From contig CADABS010000007.1 in the NCBI GenBank assembly GCA_902786245.1, forward strand, positions 32,665 through 96,664: 64,000 nucleotides of DNA. Direction: 5' to 3'. The DNA is from an uncultured Erysipelotrichaceae bacterium. GTDB taxonomy: Bacteria > Bacillota_I > Bacilli_A > Erysipelotrichales > Erysipelotrichaceae. The position numbers and the translations under genes are program-made. Of this stretch, positions 7,053 through 15,729 are shown in pieces; position 1 is the stretch's first letter, and each line of letters begins with the position of its first letter. The notes under the pieces were generated by a model, which did no database searches, was not told the origin of the DNA, and saw nothing but the letters and a program-made list of their open reading frames with translations.

Positions 7053-8926
7053 ACGGCCGCACCGCTTTCTTCCGCTTTTTTCTTGCCTGAATCCGTGAGC
7101 TGGGCATAGCCGGGAATGATGCCGATGATATTGTCATTCAGCCAGTTCATCGTCATGATTTCTTCATTGGAGAGAACCGGATCATAGGGACCCTTGATCA
7201 TTTTTTCCGTGCTGTGCAGTTCACCGTCAAAGGGATTGAGTTTTCCGGCTTTCAGCGCTTCTTTCAGCAGACTGATCAGTTTTCTCGAGGAATACGGCAG
7301 ACTGCCGGAGACATTGACATCCAGCACCTGCGAGCTCATTCCCCACCAGTAGCTGACCGCCTTGTCTTTCTTTCCGCCGTACGTTCCGCTGATCATGCTC
7401 TGGATCAGTTTTTCATAGTAATTCGCCCAGTTGATCACCGGGACTGCCAGGTTGACCGGTCCCTCTGCGGTCAGCTTGAAGAGCCCTGCTTCGGTCGCGT
7501 TCTCTTTGAATTCCTTCATATCCGTACTTGCGAATACCCGGATGTTGAGACGGCGCATCTGGTCCTGCCAGTCCTGGTCCAGCGTATCCTTCCATCCCAG
7601 ATAGACCCGGGCTTCCGGATCGATCAGAGAGGCACCGATCGCAAATGCATTGATCTCCGCAACCGTCCCGAATTCAGGATATCCGGCAATATAGGCAAGC
7701 TGATGGTTCTCGCCGAATACCGCTGCCAGGGCACCCATCAGGAACGATGCCTCATAGGTTCTGACGGCATAGGTGCGGACCGATGCGTCCGATCTGTGCA
7801 TGGAACAGTTGAGAAAGCGGCAGCCCGGCATACGCACTGCCTGCCGGTATGTTTCGGCATAATGGGACGGGGAAACCGTGATTACGGCATCCGCTTTTTC
7901 GGAAGCGTCCTGCAGAGCCAAGCGCAGCGAAGACGGTTCACTGCAGTTTTCATAGACGTATGTAGCGACCTTGTTTCTGAATCTGCTGTCAATCATGATC
8001 CGGCCGAGTTCATGTTCGAATACAGCCATGGATGACTGCGGATCAGCATCATAGATAAAGGCGATGCGCAGCGGCTTTTCCGGAATCAGCGGAACGATTT
8101 TTCTGATATCAATGACCGGTTCCTTCGTCTCGGAAGGACGGTCGATAATCTCGGCAGGGCTTTCCTGCAGGGATACGGCAAATTCATCTGCCATGGCGGT
8201 CAGACGCGGCATGATCTTCTCGGCGGACAGCCGCAGGCTGTCGCTGCTGTATGCCGCAAGATACTTCAGGAAGGCATCGGACGGACTGATATATGCAGGA
8301 TCAGCATATCTTTTTTCATAGACTGTTTTGAAATTATGGAAAATGCCGCGCAGTCTGCGCATATCCATCTCATCCCATGGCTGATCCATGGAAAGGTTCA
8401 GCATGCGGCAGAGCTTTCTGTAGCTGCCGGCTTTGGAAAAGGAAATGTCATACATGCCGGAAACCTTGAAGAAGTGCAGAAATTCTTCATATGCTTCATC
8501 TTTTTCCTTCGGCAGCAGCCGCGTTACGCTCGCCCGGATCATGATCGCATCGAGATACTTCATGACCGATACGCGCTTGTTTCCTTCCTGTACATAGAAC
8601 AGATGTCTGTATTCATAGACCTGTACCGGATCGCGCAGTCCTTCTTCCATCTGGCTTTTGAGCAGAGATGTCCATTTCATGGCGAATTCGGTATCGGGTC
8701 CGGCAATGGGCATGAAATCGGACGCAAAAGCATTCTGCCGGGCAGCGGTTTTTGTGCCGGCGATCTGCGCAAGCGGTATATCAAGCGTTCCGACATAGAC
8801 ACTGCCGGCAAGGTCATTTTCACTGATCATTTCATCCAGAGAGCGGACATAGGGATATTCACCGTGTATGACAGCTTTCCGCAGGGTTCTGTCCCCTGCT
8901 TTTTTGGCTTTCAGATAATCTTCCAT
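7049..8926 (-). CDS. Cytoplasmic ParB-like/BMP-family ligand-binding fusion
   Basis: A 625-residue protein. Residues about 20-135 include a ParB-like segment (YVQEGNKRVSVMKYL, ASVTRLLP). Residues about 265-620 are a BMP/PnrA-type substrate-binding fold (LRIAFIYDADPQSSMAVFEHELGR, ADAVITVSPSHYAETYRQA, MGALAAVFGENHQLAYIAGYP, VYLGWKD, YWWGMSSQVLDV). BMP proteins normally are secreted lipoproteins that feed nucleosides to ABC importers; this one has no signal peptide or lipobox and no transporter genes nearby. An intracellular sensing role is inferred. GGAGG precedes the ATG, and the phosphoesterase gene is coupled downstream. Confidence 0.75.
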   Translation of the reverse strand: MEDYLKAKKAGDRTLRKAVIHGEYPYVRSLDEMISENDLAGSVYVGTLDIPLAQIAGTKTAARQNAFASDFMPIAGPDTEFAMKWTSLLKSQMEEGLRDPVQVYEYRHLFYVQEGNKRVSVMKYLDAIMIRASVTRLLPKEKDEAYEEFLHFFKVSGMYDISFSKAGSYRKLCRMLNLSMDQPWDEMDMRRLRGIFHNFKTVYEKRYADPAYISPSDAFLKYLAAYSSDSLRLSAEKIMPRLTAMADEFAVSLQESPAEIIDRPSETKEPVIDIRKIVPLIPEKPLRIAFIYDADPQSSMAVFEHELGRIMIDSRFRNKVATYVYENCSEPSSLRLALQDASEKADAVITVSPSHYAETYRQAVRMPGCRFLNCSMHRSDASVRTYAVRTYEASFLMGALAAVFGENHQLAYIAGYPEFGTVAEINAFAIGASLIDPEARVYLGWKDTLDQDWQDQMRRLNIRVFASTDMKEFKENATEAGLFKLTAEGPVNLAVPVINWANYYEKLIQSMISGTYGGKKDKAVSYWWGMSSQVLDVNVSGSLPYSSRKLISLLKEALKAGKLNPFDGELHSTEKMIKGPYDPVLSNEEIMTMNWLNDNIIGIIPGYAQLTDSGKKKAEESGAAV

Positions 8927-9053
8927 ACAATACCTCCGCGGTTCATTCCATTTTCAATTCTGTATTGTTATGGAAGACAATGCAACCGGGAATTGAACAA
9001 TGATGGCATATTGTTTCATGTACTATAATAAAATCAGATAATGGAGGCTGCGC

Positions 9054-10409
9054 ATGATCAGAAAAGCAATTATGGTACCCCACCCGCCGATTGCCCTGGC
9101 AGAAGTCGGACGCGGCGAAGAAAAGAAAATTCAGCAGACGCTGGACGCATACGGAGAAGCCTGTTCATTCATTGCGGATGATCATCCCGATACCGTCATC
9201 ATCCTTTCTCCGCATGCGCTGATGTACAGAGATTATTTCAATATTTCCGGCGGAAAGGATGCCTATGGCGATATGGCCCGGTTTCATGCCGGCAGGGTCG
9301 CCTTCCGGAAAGAATATGATACGGAGTTTGTTTCCTGTCTGACGCAGATGCTGGAAGAAGAAGGATTCCCGGGCGGTACGCAGTACGACCGCGATCCTTT
9401 ACTGGATCACGGCACGATGGTTCCGCTGTATTTCCTGACACCGTATCTGCCGGACTGCCGGATCGTCCGGATCGGACTCAGCGGTCTGCCGCTTTCCATG
9501 CATTACCGCCTGGGCATGTACATTCAGAAAACCGCAGAAACGCTGGGCCGCCATATCGCGGTCATCGCCAGCGGCGATCTTGCCCACTGCCAGAAAGAAG
9601 ACGGTCCCTACGGCTATAAAGCAGAAGGCCCTGCCTATGATGAGGCCATCATGAAGACGATGGGAACGGCCGCTTTCAACGAACTCTTTGATTACCCCGC
9701 TTCCTTCCTGCATGCATCCATGGAATGCGGACACCGGGCATTCGTCATTCTGGCCGGTATTCTTGACGGTCTGTCTGTCACACCGCATGTATTGAGCCAT
9801 GAAGCGACCTTCGGTGTCGGCTACGGCATTGTCACTTTCGATATCGGTTCTGCCGATAATGAAAGACATTTCCTCGATCAGCACAGAGCTGTGCATTCAT
9901 CCGATCCGCTGGTGCAGCTGGCTGTGCAGGCAGCCGCATACAGCGTCCGTACCGGAAAAACGATGCCCGTACCTTCTGCACTGCCTGCATCTCTGCAGAA
10001 ACCGGCCGGATGCTTTGTATCGGTCCACGAAGACGGCGATCTGCGCGGATGCATCGGAACGATCTTCCCTGTCCATGATACCCTGGCAGAGGAAATCGTA
10101 AACAACGCCCGCAGCGCCTGTCTGCGCGATCCCCGCTTTTCCGCAATCACCGAAGATGAACTGCCGTTTCTGGAGATCAGTGTCGATGTCATGGGAGAGC
10201 CGGAAGTCATCCATGACCGCTCGCAGCTGGATGTGCACCGCTATGGCATCATCTGTACATCGAAGAACCGCCGGGGACTGCTTCTGCCGGATCTTGAAGG
10301 CGTCGATACCGTAGAACAGCAGATTGCCATTGCCTGTTCCAAAGGCGGCTTCGACCCGGATGAAGAAGACCTTGTCATCGAGCGGTTTGAGGCGGTGCGC
10401 CATGTCTGA
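9054..10409 (+). CDS. AmmeMemoRadiSam protein: LigB/MEMO-like domain fused to AMMECR1
   Basis: A 451-residue protein. The first 265 residues belong to the LigB/MEMO class III extradiol dioxygenase-like fold, with conserved His in VPHPPIA, SPHALMYRDYF, DHGTMVPLYFL and ASGDLAHCQ. Residues about 280-451 are an AMMECR1 domain (GCFVSVHEDGDLRGCIGT, ARSACLRDPRF, EISVDVMGEPE, GLLLPDLEGVDTVEQQI). The next gene encodes the radical SAM member of the same system. All three signature parts of AmmeMemoRadiSam are thus encoded by two genes; the system's chemistry is unknown. GGAGG precedes the ATG and TATAAT lies at 9024-9029. Confidence 0.9.
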   Translation: MIRKAIMVPHPPIALAEVGRGEEKKIQQTLDAYGEACSFIADDHPDTVIILSPHALMYRDYFNISGGKDAYGDMARFHAGRVAFRKEYDTEFVSCLTQMLEEEGFPGGTQYDRDPLLDHGTMVPLYFLTPYLPDCRIVRIGLSGLPLSMHYRLGMYIQKTAETLGRHIAVIASGDLAHCQKEDGPYGYKAEGPAYDEAIMKTMGTAAFNELFDYPASFLHASMECGHRAFVILAGILDGLSVTPHVLSHEATFGVGYGIVTFDIGSADNERHFLDQHRAVHSSDPLVQLAVQAAAYSVRTGKTMPVPSALPASLQKPAGCFVSVHEDGDLRGCIGTIFPVHDTLAEEIVNNARSACLRDPRFSAITEDELPFLEISVDVMGEPEVIHDRSQLDVHRYGIICTSKNRRGLLLPDLEGVDTVEQQIAIACSKGGFDPDEEDLVIERFEAVRHV

Positions 10410-11223
10410 AATACGCTGTGAGATCTGTCCCCACCGCTGTCTGCTCAAAGAAGGACAGACCGGACGGTGCCGGGCCAGAAGAAATATCGGCGCAGAGAAT
10501 ACATGCATCAATTACGGAAAACTGACATCCCTGGCAATCGATCCGGTTGAAAAGAAGCCGCTGTACGGATTCTTTCCGGGTTCCTGTATTCTTTCCGCCG
10601 GCAGCTTCGGATGCAATCTTGCCTGTCCGTTCTGTCAGAACCATGAAATCTCGATGCAGAATGAAAACAGCGTACCGACCGCTGATGTATCCCCGCAGCG
10701 TCTGCTTGATATCTGCCTGCAGCACCCGGAAAGCATCGGCGTTGCCTTTACCTACAACGAGCCCTGCATCAGCTATGAATACATCATCGATACCGCTGTT
10801 CTGCTCAGAAAACATGATCTGAAGACCGTACTGGTCACCAATGGCTGTTTTGAAATCCCGGTTCTGGAGAAGCTGATGCCGTATACCGATGCCATGAATA
10901 TCGACCTCAAAGGCGGTGAAGATTTCTACCGTGAACTGCATGGCGACTATGAAACGGTCCGCAGAGCAATTGAATACTGCGTACCGAGGACCCATGTGGA
11001 AGTGACGACGCTGATCATTCCCGGACGCAATGATACCGAAGCATTCATGCGGGAACAGGCAGCCTGGCTGGCGGATCTGGATCCTGAGATGTATCTGCAT
11101 ATCAGCCGCTATTTTCCCCGCTACAGATATACTCTGCCACCGACGGAAACCGAAACTCTGAAGAAACTGAAAAACATTGCCTCGGAATACCTGAAACACG
11201 TATACCTCGGCAATGTCCGGTAA
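10402..11223 (+). CDS. AmmeMemoRadiSam system radical SAM enzyme
   Basis: A 273-residue radical SAM protein overlapping the end of the LigB-AMMECR1 gene by 8 nt. The cluster motif is CNLACPFCQNHEIS, near residue 71. An N-terminal Cys set (CEICPHRC and GRCRAR) is typical of this subgroup and of pyruvate formate-lyase activase relatives. Further markers are GVAFTYNEPCISYEYI, LVTNGCF and MNIDLKGG. The start at 10402 is chosen because the N-terminal Cys motif begins at once and GAGGCGGTG precedes it; a longer frame from 10324 only overlaps the upstream gene. The protein presumably modifies a substrate together with its partner. Confidence 0.92.
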   Translation: MSEIRCEICPHRCLLKEGQTGRCRARRNIGAENTCINYGKLTSLAIDPVEKKPLYGFFPGSCILSAGSFGCNLACPFCQNHEISMQNENSVPTADVSPQRLLDICLQHPESIGVAFTYNEPCISYEYIIDTAVLLRKHDLKTVLVTNGCFEIPVLEKLMPYTDAMNIDLKGGEDFYRELHGDYETVRRAIEYCVPRTHVEVTTLIIPGRNDTEAFMREQAAWLADLDPEMYLHISRYFPRYRYTLPPTETETLKKLKNIASEYLKHVYLGNVR

Positions 11224-11225
11224 AA

Positions 11226-11705
11226 CTATTCAAATGCCTGCGGACTGATTTCCGTATCATTTCCGCAGTGAAAGTCCCGCAGCTGCGTGCAGCCTTCAAA
11301 GGCATGTGCGCAGATTTTTTTCAGTCCTTCATTGCATACGAATGTATGCAGGTTCCGGCAGTCCTTGAATGTATACGGAATGATCTGACGGACACCATGC
11401 GGCAGGATGATTTCTTCAATACTGCTTCTGACAAAGGCATACTGCCAGAGATTTTCCAGCCCTGCCGGCAGTTCGATATGCCGCAGACCCGTGCACCCGT
11501 CAAAGACGAAGCCGCCGATATCCCGGACCGTATCCGGGATCCGGACAGATGTGATCTCGGTATGACGGCGGAACACATCATCGCCGATCAGGGTAACCGG
11601 GTGACCCCAGTGCACCGGCGGTATGACGGCTTCCGCATCATCACCGATATACCCGATGACGCTGAATGTTTCATCATACAGCTGTTTGAATATGAAATCC
11701 TGCAT
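11226..11705 (-). CDS. Small BspA-type leucine-rich repeat protein
   Basis: A 159-residue protein of repeated LRR_5 units, e.g. TSVRIPDTVRDIGGFVFDGC, LRHIELPAGLENLWQYAF, IEEIILPHGVRQIIPYTFKDC and LKKICAHAFEGC. Such repeats are common in surface proteins of gut and oral bacteria, but no signal peptide or anchor is present, so this copy is probably intracellular. The ATG at 11705 overlaps the stop of the esterase gene by one base (TGATG), so the two are coupled. A longer frame from 11795 lies inside the esterase gene and is rejected. Confidence 0.75.
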   Translation of the reverse strand: MQDFIFKQLYDETFSVIGYIGDDAEAVIPPVHWGHPVTLIGDDVFRRHTEITSVRIPDTVRDIGGFVFDGCTGLRHIELPAGLENLWQYAFVRSSIEEIILPHGVRQIIPYTFKDCRNLHTFVCNEGLKKICAHAFEGCTQLRDFHCGNDTEISPQAFE

Positions 11706-12502
11706 CAGACTGAGCGTTTTCCCATCTCTGCGTAGACATCTGTACGCGGCAGCCATTCCAGGAATTTCTCGATCTCGGCATCCCAGAATCTCCATTCATG
11801 GCCTCTGCCTTCGATTTCATCCCAGGTCACATCCGCACCGAGTTCCTGCAGCTTTGCGGCAAATTTCTTATCCGCTTCATAGAGGAAGTCTGCCGTACCG
11901 CAGGCAGCGTATATTTTCGGGAATGCCTTTCCTTCGGCTCTGACCTTTTCCGCCAGGGCATACAGGTCATATTCCGGTGCCGGCTTTTCCAGGGAACCCA
12001 TGGGATTTTCCGCAAATGTCTGCGGATTCAGCGAAACAGCGGCTGAGAATGTGCCGGCTGCCTTATAGTTTTCAGGATGGGTGAAGGCATGCAGGTAAGT
12101 ACCGAAGCCGCCCATCGAAAGCCCGGCGATATAGGTATCTTCCGGCCGGTCGGATACCGGAAAATAGTTTTTCACAAAGGCAGGCAGTTCCTCGTCGATA
12201 AAGCGCATGAAATCATCTCCGCCGACTTTGGCATATGCCTTGTTTTCGGCTGAGAGATTGATAATGGCGATGCGCTGTTCTTCCGCATACATTTCCACAT
12301 TGGTATAGCCTGTCCACTGGGCGTGGTTATTGCCGAAGCCATGCAGAAGATACAGAACCGGAAACTTTGCCGGCAGTGCATGGGAAGGCACAATGCCGGC
12401 CATTCCCAATGATTCGGGACAGGTGACTGACGGCAGGACCGCGGTGATGTCAACCGCCCGGTTGAGGACATAGGAATAGAAATTGCATGTCAGTTTTGCC
12501 AT
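11705..12502 (-). CDS. Esterase D/tributyrin-esterase-type alpha/beta hydrolase
   Basis: A 265-residue cytoplasmic hydrolase. It shows the esterase D fold: FPVLYLLHGFGNNHAQW (oxyanion region), nucleophile Ser in AGLSMGGFGTYL, and the terminal catalytic His in EGRGHEWRFWD. The length fits acyl esterases such as EstA and S-formylglutathione hydrolase-like proteins. AAAGGAG precedes the ATG. The LRR gene follows by one-base overlap. The esterase is the first gene after the terminator of the HPr-dehydrogenase gene. Likely action is on short acyl or acetyl esters; the substrate is not determined. Confidence 0.88.
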   Translation of the reverse strand: MAKLTCNFYSYVLNRAVDITAVLPSVTCPESLGMAGIVPSHALPAKFPVLYLLHGFGNNHAQWTGYTNVEMYAEEQRIAIINLSAENKAYAKVGGDDFMRFIDEELPAFVKNYFPVSDRPEDTYIAGLSMGGFGTYLHAFTHPENYKAAGTFSAAVSLNPQTFAENPMGSLEKPAPEYDLYALAEKVRAEGKAFPKIYAACGTADFLYEADKKFAAKLQELGADVTWDEIEGRGHEWRFWDAEIEKFLEWLPRTDVYAEMGKRSV

Positions 12503-12520
12503 ATTCTCGGCTCCTTTCAG

Positions 12521-12549
12521 AAAAGGCTTCCGGGCTGTCCCGAAAGCCT
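12521..12549 (-). terminator. Terminator of the HPr-D-lactate dehydrogenase gene
   Basis: Minus-strand stem AGGCTTTCGGG / CCCGGAAGCCT with a four-base loop and TTTTCT behind it, 16 nt after the stop codon at 12565. Confidence 0.8.
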
Positions 12550-12564
12550 CATGTCAACCGGTTT

Positions 12565-13863
12565 TTATTTGCACTCGGCTATGCCAAGATCAACGCCTTC
12601 GTTGAAGTTGCGCGCATTTTCAAGTGTCGTAGCCGCAATTGCCTGCAGAGCTTCTCTGGTGAAGAATGCCTGATGCGATGTCAGAACGACGTTCGGGAAC
12701 ATCAGCAGTCTGGCTGTAATATCATTGACCAGATAGTCATCGGAGTGGTCTGTATAGACGTTTGCGTCTTCGCCTTCATATACGTCAAGACCTACTGCGT
12801 GGAACTTACCCTGCTTCAGTGCATCGATCAGCGCTTCTGTATCGATCAGTCCGCCGCGGGCTGTATTGACCAGCATGGCTGTATCTTTCATCTTTGCGAT
12901 GGCATCCGCATCGATCATATGATATGTTCCGCCGGGACCCATGATCAGCGGTGCATGCAGAGAAATCAGATCGGATCTTGCATACAGTTCATCTTTCTCA
13001 ACATATGTCAGGAGTCCTTCATCAACCAGTTTCTGGTTCGGATATGCATCCCAGCCGATGACCGTCATGCCGAAGCCCTTGCAGATATTCGCCATGCACT
13101 GGCCGATTCTGCCGGTACCGATGATACCTGCGACCTTATTGTGCAGGTCGACACCGAGCAGTCCGCTCAGCGCGAAGTTGTTGTCCTTGACCTTATTGAC
13201 CGCTTTGTGCATACGGCGGTTGCAGGTCATGACCAGTGTCATTGCATGTTCAGCGACTGCATACGGAGAGTATGCCGGAACTCTTGCAACACGGATGCCG
13301 CATTCACGGGCAGCCTGCAGGTCGACATTGTTGAATCCTGCGCAGCGCAGCAGAATCAGTCTGACGCCGCAGTCATGCAGTTTTTCAACAGCACTTCTCG
13401 GGCATTCATCATTGACGAAAATACATACTGCATCAAATCCTTTTGCAAGACCTGCTGTTTCAGGTGTCAGTCTTGTATTGAAATACTTGATATCGCAGTT
13501 ATATGTTCCTTCACCGATATCTCTTGCCAGTTCGCTGAAGAAAATTCTGTCATAGTCCTTCGCACCGAAGAATGCAATTTTCAGGACGGATACTTCATCG
13601 TATTTCTTGAGTCTGTGATCGAGTTCTTCTTTGATGATTGCCAGTGCGCCGTCTTCGTCGCCGCCTTCAGCGCTGATTTCAAGAACAGAACCCTGCTGTG
13701 CATCAAGGGCAAGGATCTGCAGAACGTTTGTGCCGTTGGCAGTTTTGTCACCGCATTTGATAACGATCTGGGAAGGCAGTGCTACGCAGGCCTGTGCGAC
13801 AAAAGCCGCCGGACGGGCATGCATACCGAGAGGACTGGTAATTTCATACGTAATCTTTTTCAT
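12565..13863 (-). CDS. HPr phosphocarrier domain fused to D-lactate dehydrogenase
   Basis: A 432-residue fusion. Residues 1-88 align without gaps to HPr of the sugar phosphotransferase system: His15 lies in GMHARPA, the site phosphorylated by enzyme I. The regulatory Ser46 of Firmicute HPr is replaced by Asn46 in KTANGTNVLQ. Residues about 93-432 are an LdhA-type D-2-hydroxyacid dehydrogenase with NAD loop GIIGTGRIG (247-254), catalytic Arg336 (NTARGG), Glu363 (DVYEGE) and His397 (TSHQAFFT). It should reduce pyruvate to D-lactate in the cytoplasm. The ATG at 13863 follows GGAGGAAG; a longer TTG frame would contain that ribosome site. Single-gene unit with its own terminator. Confidence 0.92.
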   Translation of the reverse strand: MKKITYEITSPLGMHARPAAFVAQACVALPSQIVIKCGDKTANGTNVLQILALDAQQGSVLEISAEGGDEDGALAIIKEELDHRLKKYDEVSVLKIAFFGAKDYDRIFFSELARDIGEGTYNCDIKYFNTRLTPETAGLAKGFDAVCIFVNDECPRSAVEKLHDCGVRLILLRCAGFNNVDLQAARECGIRVARVPAYSPYAVAEHAMTLVMTCNRRMHKAVNKVKDNNFALSGLLGVDLHNKVAGIIGTGRIGQCMANICKGFGMTVIGWDAYPNQKLVDEGLLTYVEKDELYARSDLISLHAPLIMGPGGTYHMIDADAIAKMKDTAMLVNTARGGLIDTEALIDALKQGKFHAVGLDVYEGEDANVYTDHSDDYLVNDITARLLMFPNVVLTSHQAFFTREALQAIAATTLENARNFNEGVDLGIAECK

Positions 13864-13981
13864 TTTTCTTTCTTCCTCCAATGATGAATTATGTTTCTGT
13901 CATCTGATTACAGGAAAATCATACTACACCCGAACTCAAATGACAAAGAATACATGCATCTTTACGCATATATTCTTCCGT

Positions 13982-14746
13982 TCATATGATTTCTTTCAGA
14001 GGTGAAAGAATGATTCCTTCTTCATTGCAGGCATGCCTGATTGCCTGGATAAATGCCAGAGCGCTTTCTGAGTCCCCGTGTACACAGACAGAATCCGCCC
14101 TGACGGAAATCTCTCTGCCGGTAATGGCAGTCACTTTCCCTTCCAAGATCATCCGGATGGCCCTGTTCAGTGCTTCTTTCGGATCTTTGATCATCGCTCC
14201 GGGCTTTGTTCTTGCGACCAGGGTTCCGTCTTCTTCATAGGCTCTGTCCGCAAAGACTTCCGCGGCAGCTTTCATATGCATTCTGACAGCCGTTCTGTAC
14301 AGTTCTCCGCTTTCCTGGGCCAGGATGATCAGACCCGGATCATAGGCCTGCACCGCCTGGCAGATGGCTTCTGCAATTGTCCGGTCCTTTGCGGCCATGT
14401 TGTACATGGCGCCATGCGGCTTGACATGGGCAAGCCGAAGTCCTTCTGCCCGCACAAATGCATCGAGGGCACCGATCTGATACAGAACGCATGCCTGCAG
14501 TTCCTCTGCCGATAAAACCATGTTTCTGCGGCCGAATCCCTGCAGATCGTCAAAGCCGGGATGGGCACCGATGGATACACCGGCGTCCTTTGCCAGACGG
14601 ACGGTCTTTTTCATGACGAGCGGATCACCGGCATGGAATCCGCAGGCGGCGTTGATGGATGTGACAAGCGGAACGACCTGTCCGTCATTGCCCAGTGTGT
14701 AGCGGCCGAAGCTCTCGCCCAGATCGCTGTTGAGATCGATTTTCAT
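13982..14746 (-). CDS. pxpA: 5-oxoprolinase subunit A (LamB/YcsF family)
   Basis: A 254-residue protein with the family start KIDLNSDLGESFG, then SINAACGFHAGDP, IGAHPGFDDLQGFGRR, HVKPHGAMYN, EVFADRAYEEDGTLV and CVHGDS. It is part of the ATP-dependent 5-oxoprolinase PxpABC that opens pyroglutamate to glutamate in the cytoplasm. Third gene of pxpB-pxpC-pxpA, 14 nt after pxpC, with AGGAGG before the ATG. Length is as in Bacillus subtilis YcsF. Confidence 0.95.
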   Translation of the reverse strand: MKIDLNSDLGESFGRYTLGNDGQVVPLVTSINAACGFHAGDPLVMKKTVRLAKDAGVSIGAHPGFDDLQGFGRRNMVLSAEELQACVLYQIGALDAFVRAEGLRLAHVKPHGAMYNMAAKDRTIAEAICQAVQAYDPGLIILAQESGELYRTAVRMHMKAAAEVFADRAYEEDGTLVARTKPGAMIKDPKEALNRAIRMILEGKVTAITGREISVRADSVCVHGDSESALAFIQAIRHACNEEGIILSPLKEII

Positions 14747-14760
14747 AGGAAGGTCCTCCT

Positions 14761-15729
14761 TTATTTCCTGAAGATTCCGAGAATGCCTTTCCGGCTGAAT
14801 TCTCTTTCTGCAGCAAGCAGGTATGCATTCTGTTTCCGCAGTGCTTCCTGTGCTTCTTCCAGAGATACTTTCCGGAAGCGGATCCTGTCACCCGGCATCA
14901 GCTGCGAAGCCTTGGAAAAGTCCGCGCTGATGACTGCCGCAATCACTGCATATCCGCCCGTCGTCGCATGGTTTTTCATCATCATGATCGGTGCATCCGG
15001 GGTTACCTGGATCGCTCCGTCGCACAATCCGGAGGAAATGATGTCATTTCCCTGTACGGTCTCGATTGCAGGTCCTTCCAGACGGAATCCCATCTTGTCC
15101 GACTGCAGAGAAACCGTGAATGCATTTTCATAGAATGTTCTGCGTCCTTTTTCACTGAAGCTTTCCGCATTCGGTCCTTCTATGACGCGCAGAACCGTAA
15201 AGCCTGGATCCGGTGTTCCCGGCGGAAAGAACCGTCTGTCCATATTCGGAAGCGTACTGCGGACTTCCGTCAGTTCAATCACCGTACCGGCCTGCAGTTT
15301 CCCGCCGCGGTTGGGCCCCAGTCCGCTTTTGATATCCGTTGCCCAGCTGCCATAGACTGCCGGCAGAACAAAATCCGCAGAAAACGCAATGACACAGGAA
15401 CGTCCTCTCGGCGCATTTGCGATCTTCAGAAGATCGGCTGCTTTCGCCCGGTATGTACGGTTTGTTTCGATCGGCTGTTCATTGAGAAAGACCCTGAAGC
15501 TGCCGCCGCATACCGCAAAGCATACCGCACCGGAGAATTCGATTTCGGGTCCGGTTCCGATGCATTCAATGACCGGATGGTTCACCGGATTTCCGACCAG
15601 GATATTCGCCATTTTCATTGCCAGAGGCGACATGGCGCCGCTGAGCGGAATGCCCTGTCCCTGATAGCCGTATCTGCCTGCGTCCTGCACTGTTGTCAGC
15701 GCACCGCTTTCCCGTATCGTTATATGCAT
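14761..15729 (-). CDS. pxpC: 5-oxoprolinase subunit C (biotin-dependent carboxyltransferase family)
   Basis: A 322-residue protein of the KipA/PxpC family: TTVQDAGRYGYQGQGIPLSGAM at the N-terminus, then GPEIEFSG, GLGPNRGGKL, FTVLRVIEGPNAE and SDKMGFRLEGP. It forms the catalytic complex with PxpB. Its ATG lies 9 bases inside the end of pxpB, behind GGAGGCGC, so translation is coupled. The C-terminal 30 residues are Glu- and Arg-rich. Confidence 0.94.
   Translation of the reverse strand: MHITIRESGALTTVQDAGRYGYQGQGIPLSGAMSPLAMKMANILVGNPVNHPVIECIGTGPEIEFSGAVCFAVCGGSFRVFLNEQPIETNRTYRAKAADLLKIANAPRGRSCVIAFSADFVLPAVYGSWATDIKSGLGPNRGGKLQAGTVIELTEVRSTLPNMDRRFFPPGTPDPGFTVLRVIEGPNAESFSEKGRRTFYENAFTVSLQSDKMGFRLEGPAIETVQGNDIISSGLCDGAIQVTPDAPIMMMKNHATTGGYAVIAAVISADFSKASQLMPGDRIRFRKVSLEEAQEALRKQNAYLLAAEREFSRKGILGIFRK

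Noticed and set aside
12487..13884. A 465-codon plus-strand open frame over the HPr-dehydrogenase gene
   Set aside because: Cys/His/Phe-rich antisense shadow with no family similarity; the opposite strand encodes a clear enzyme.
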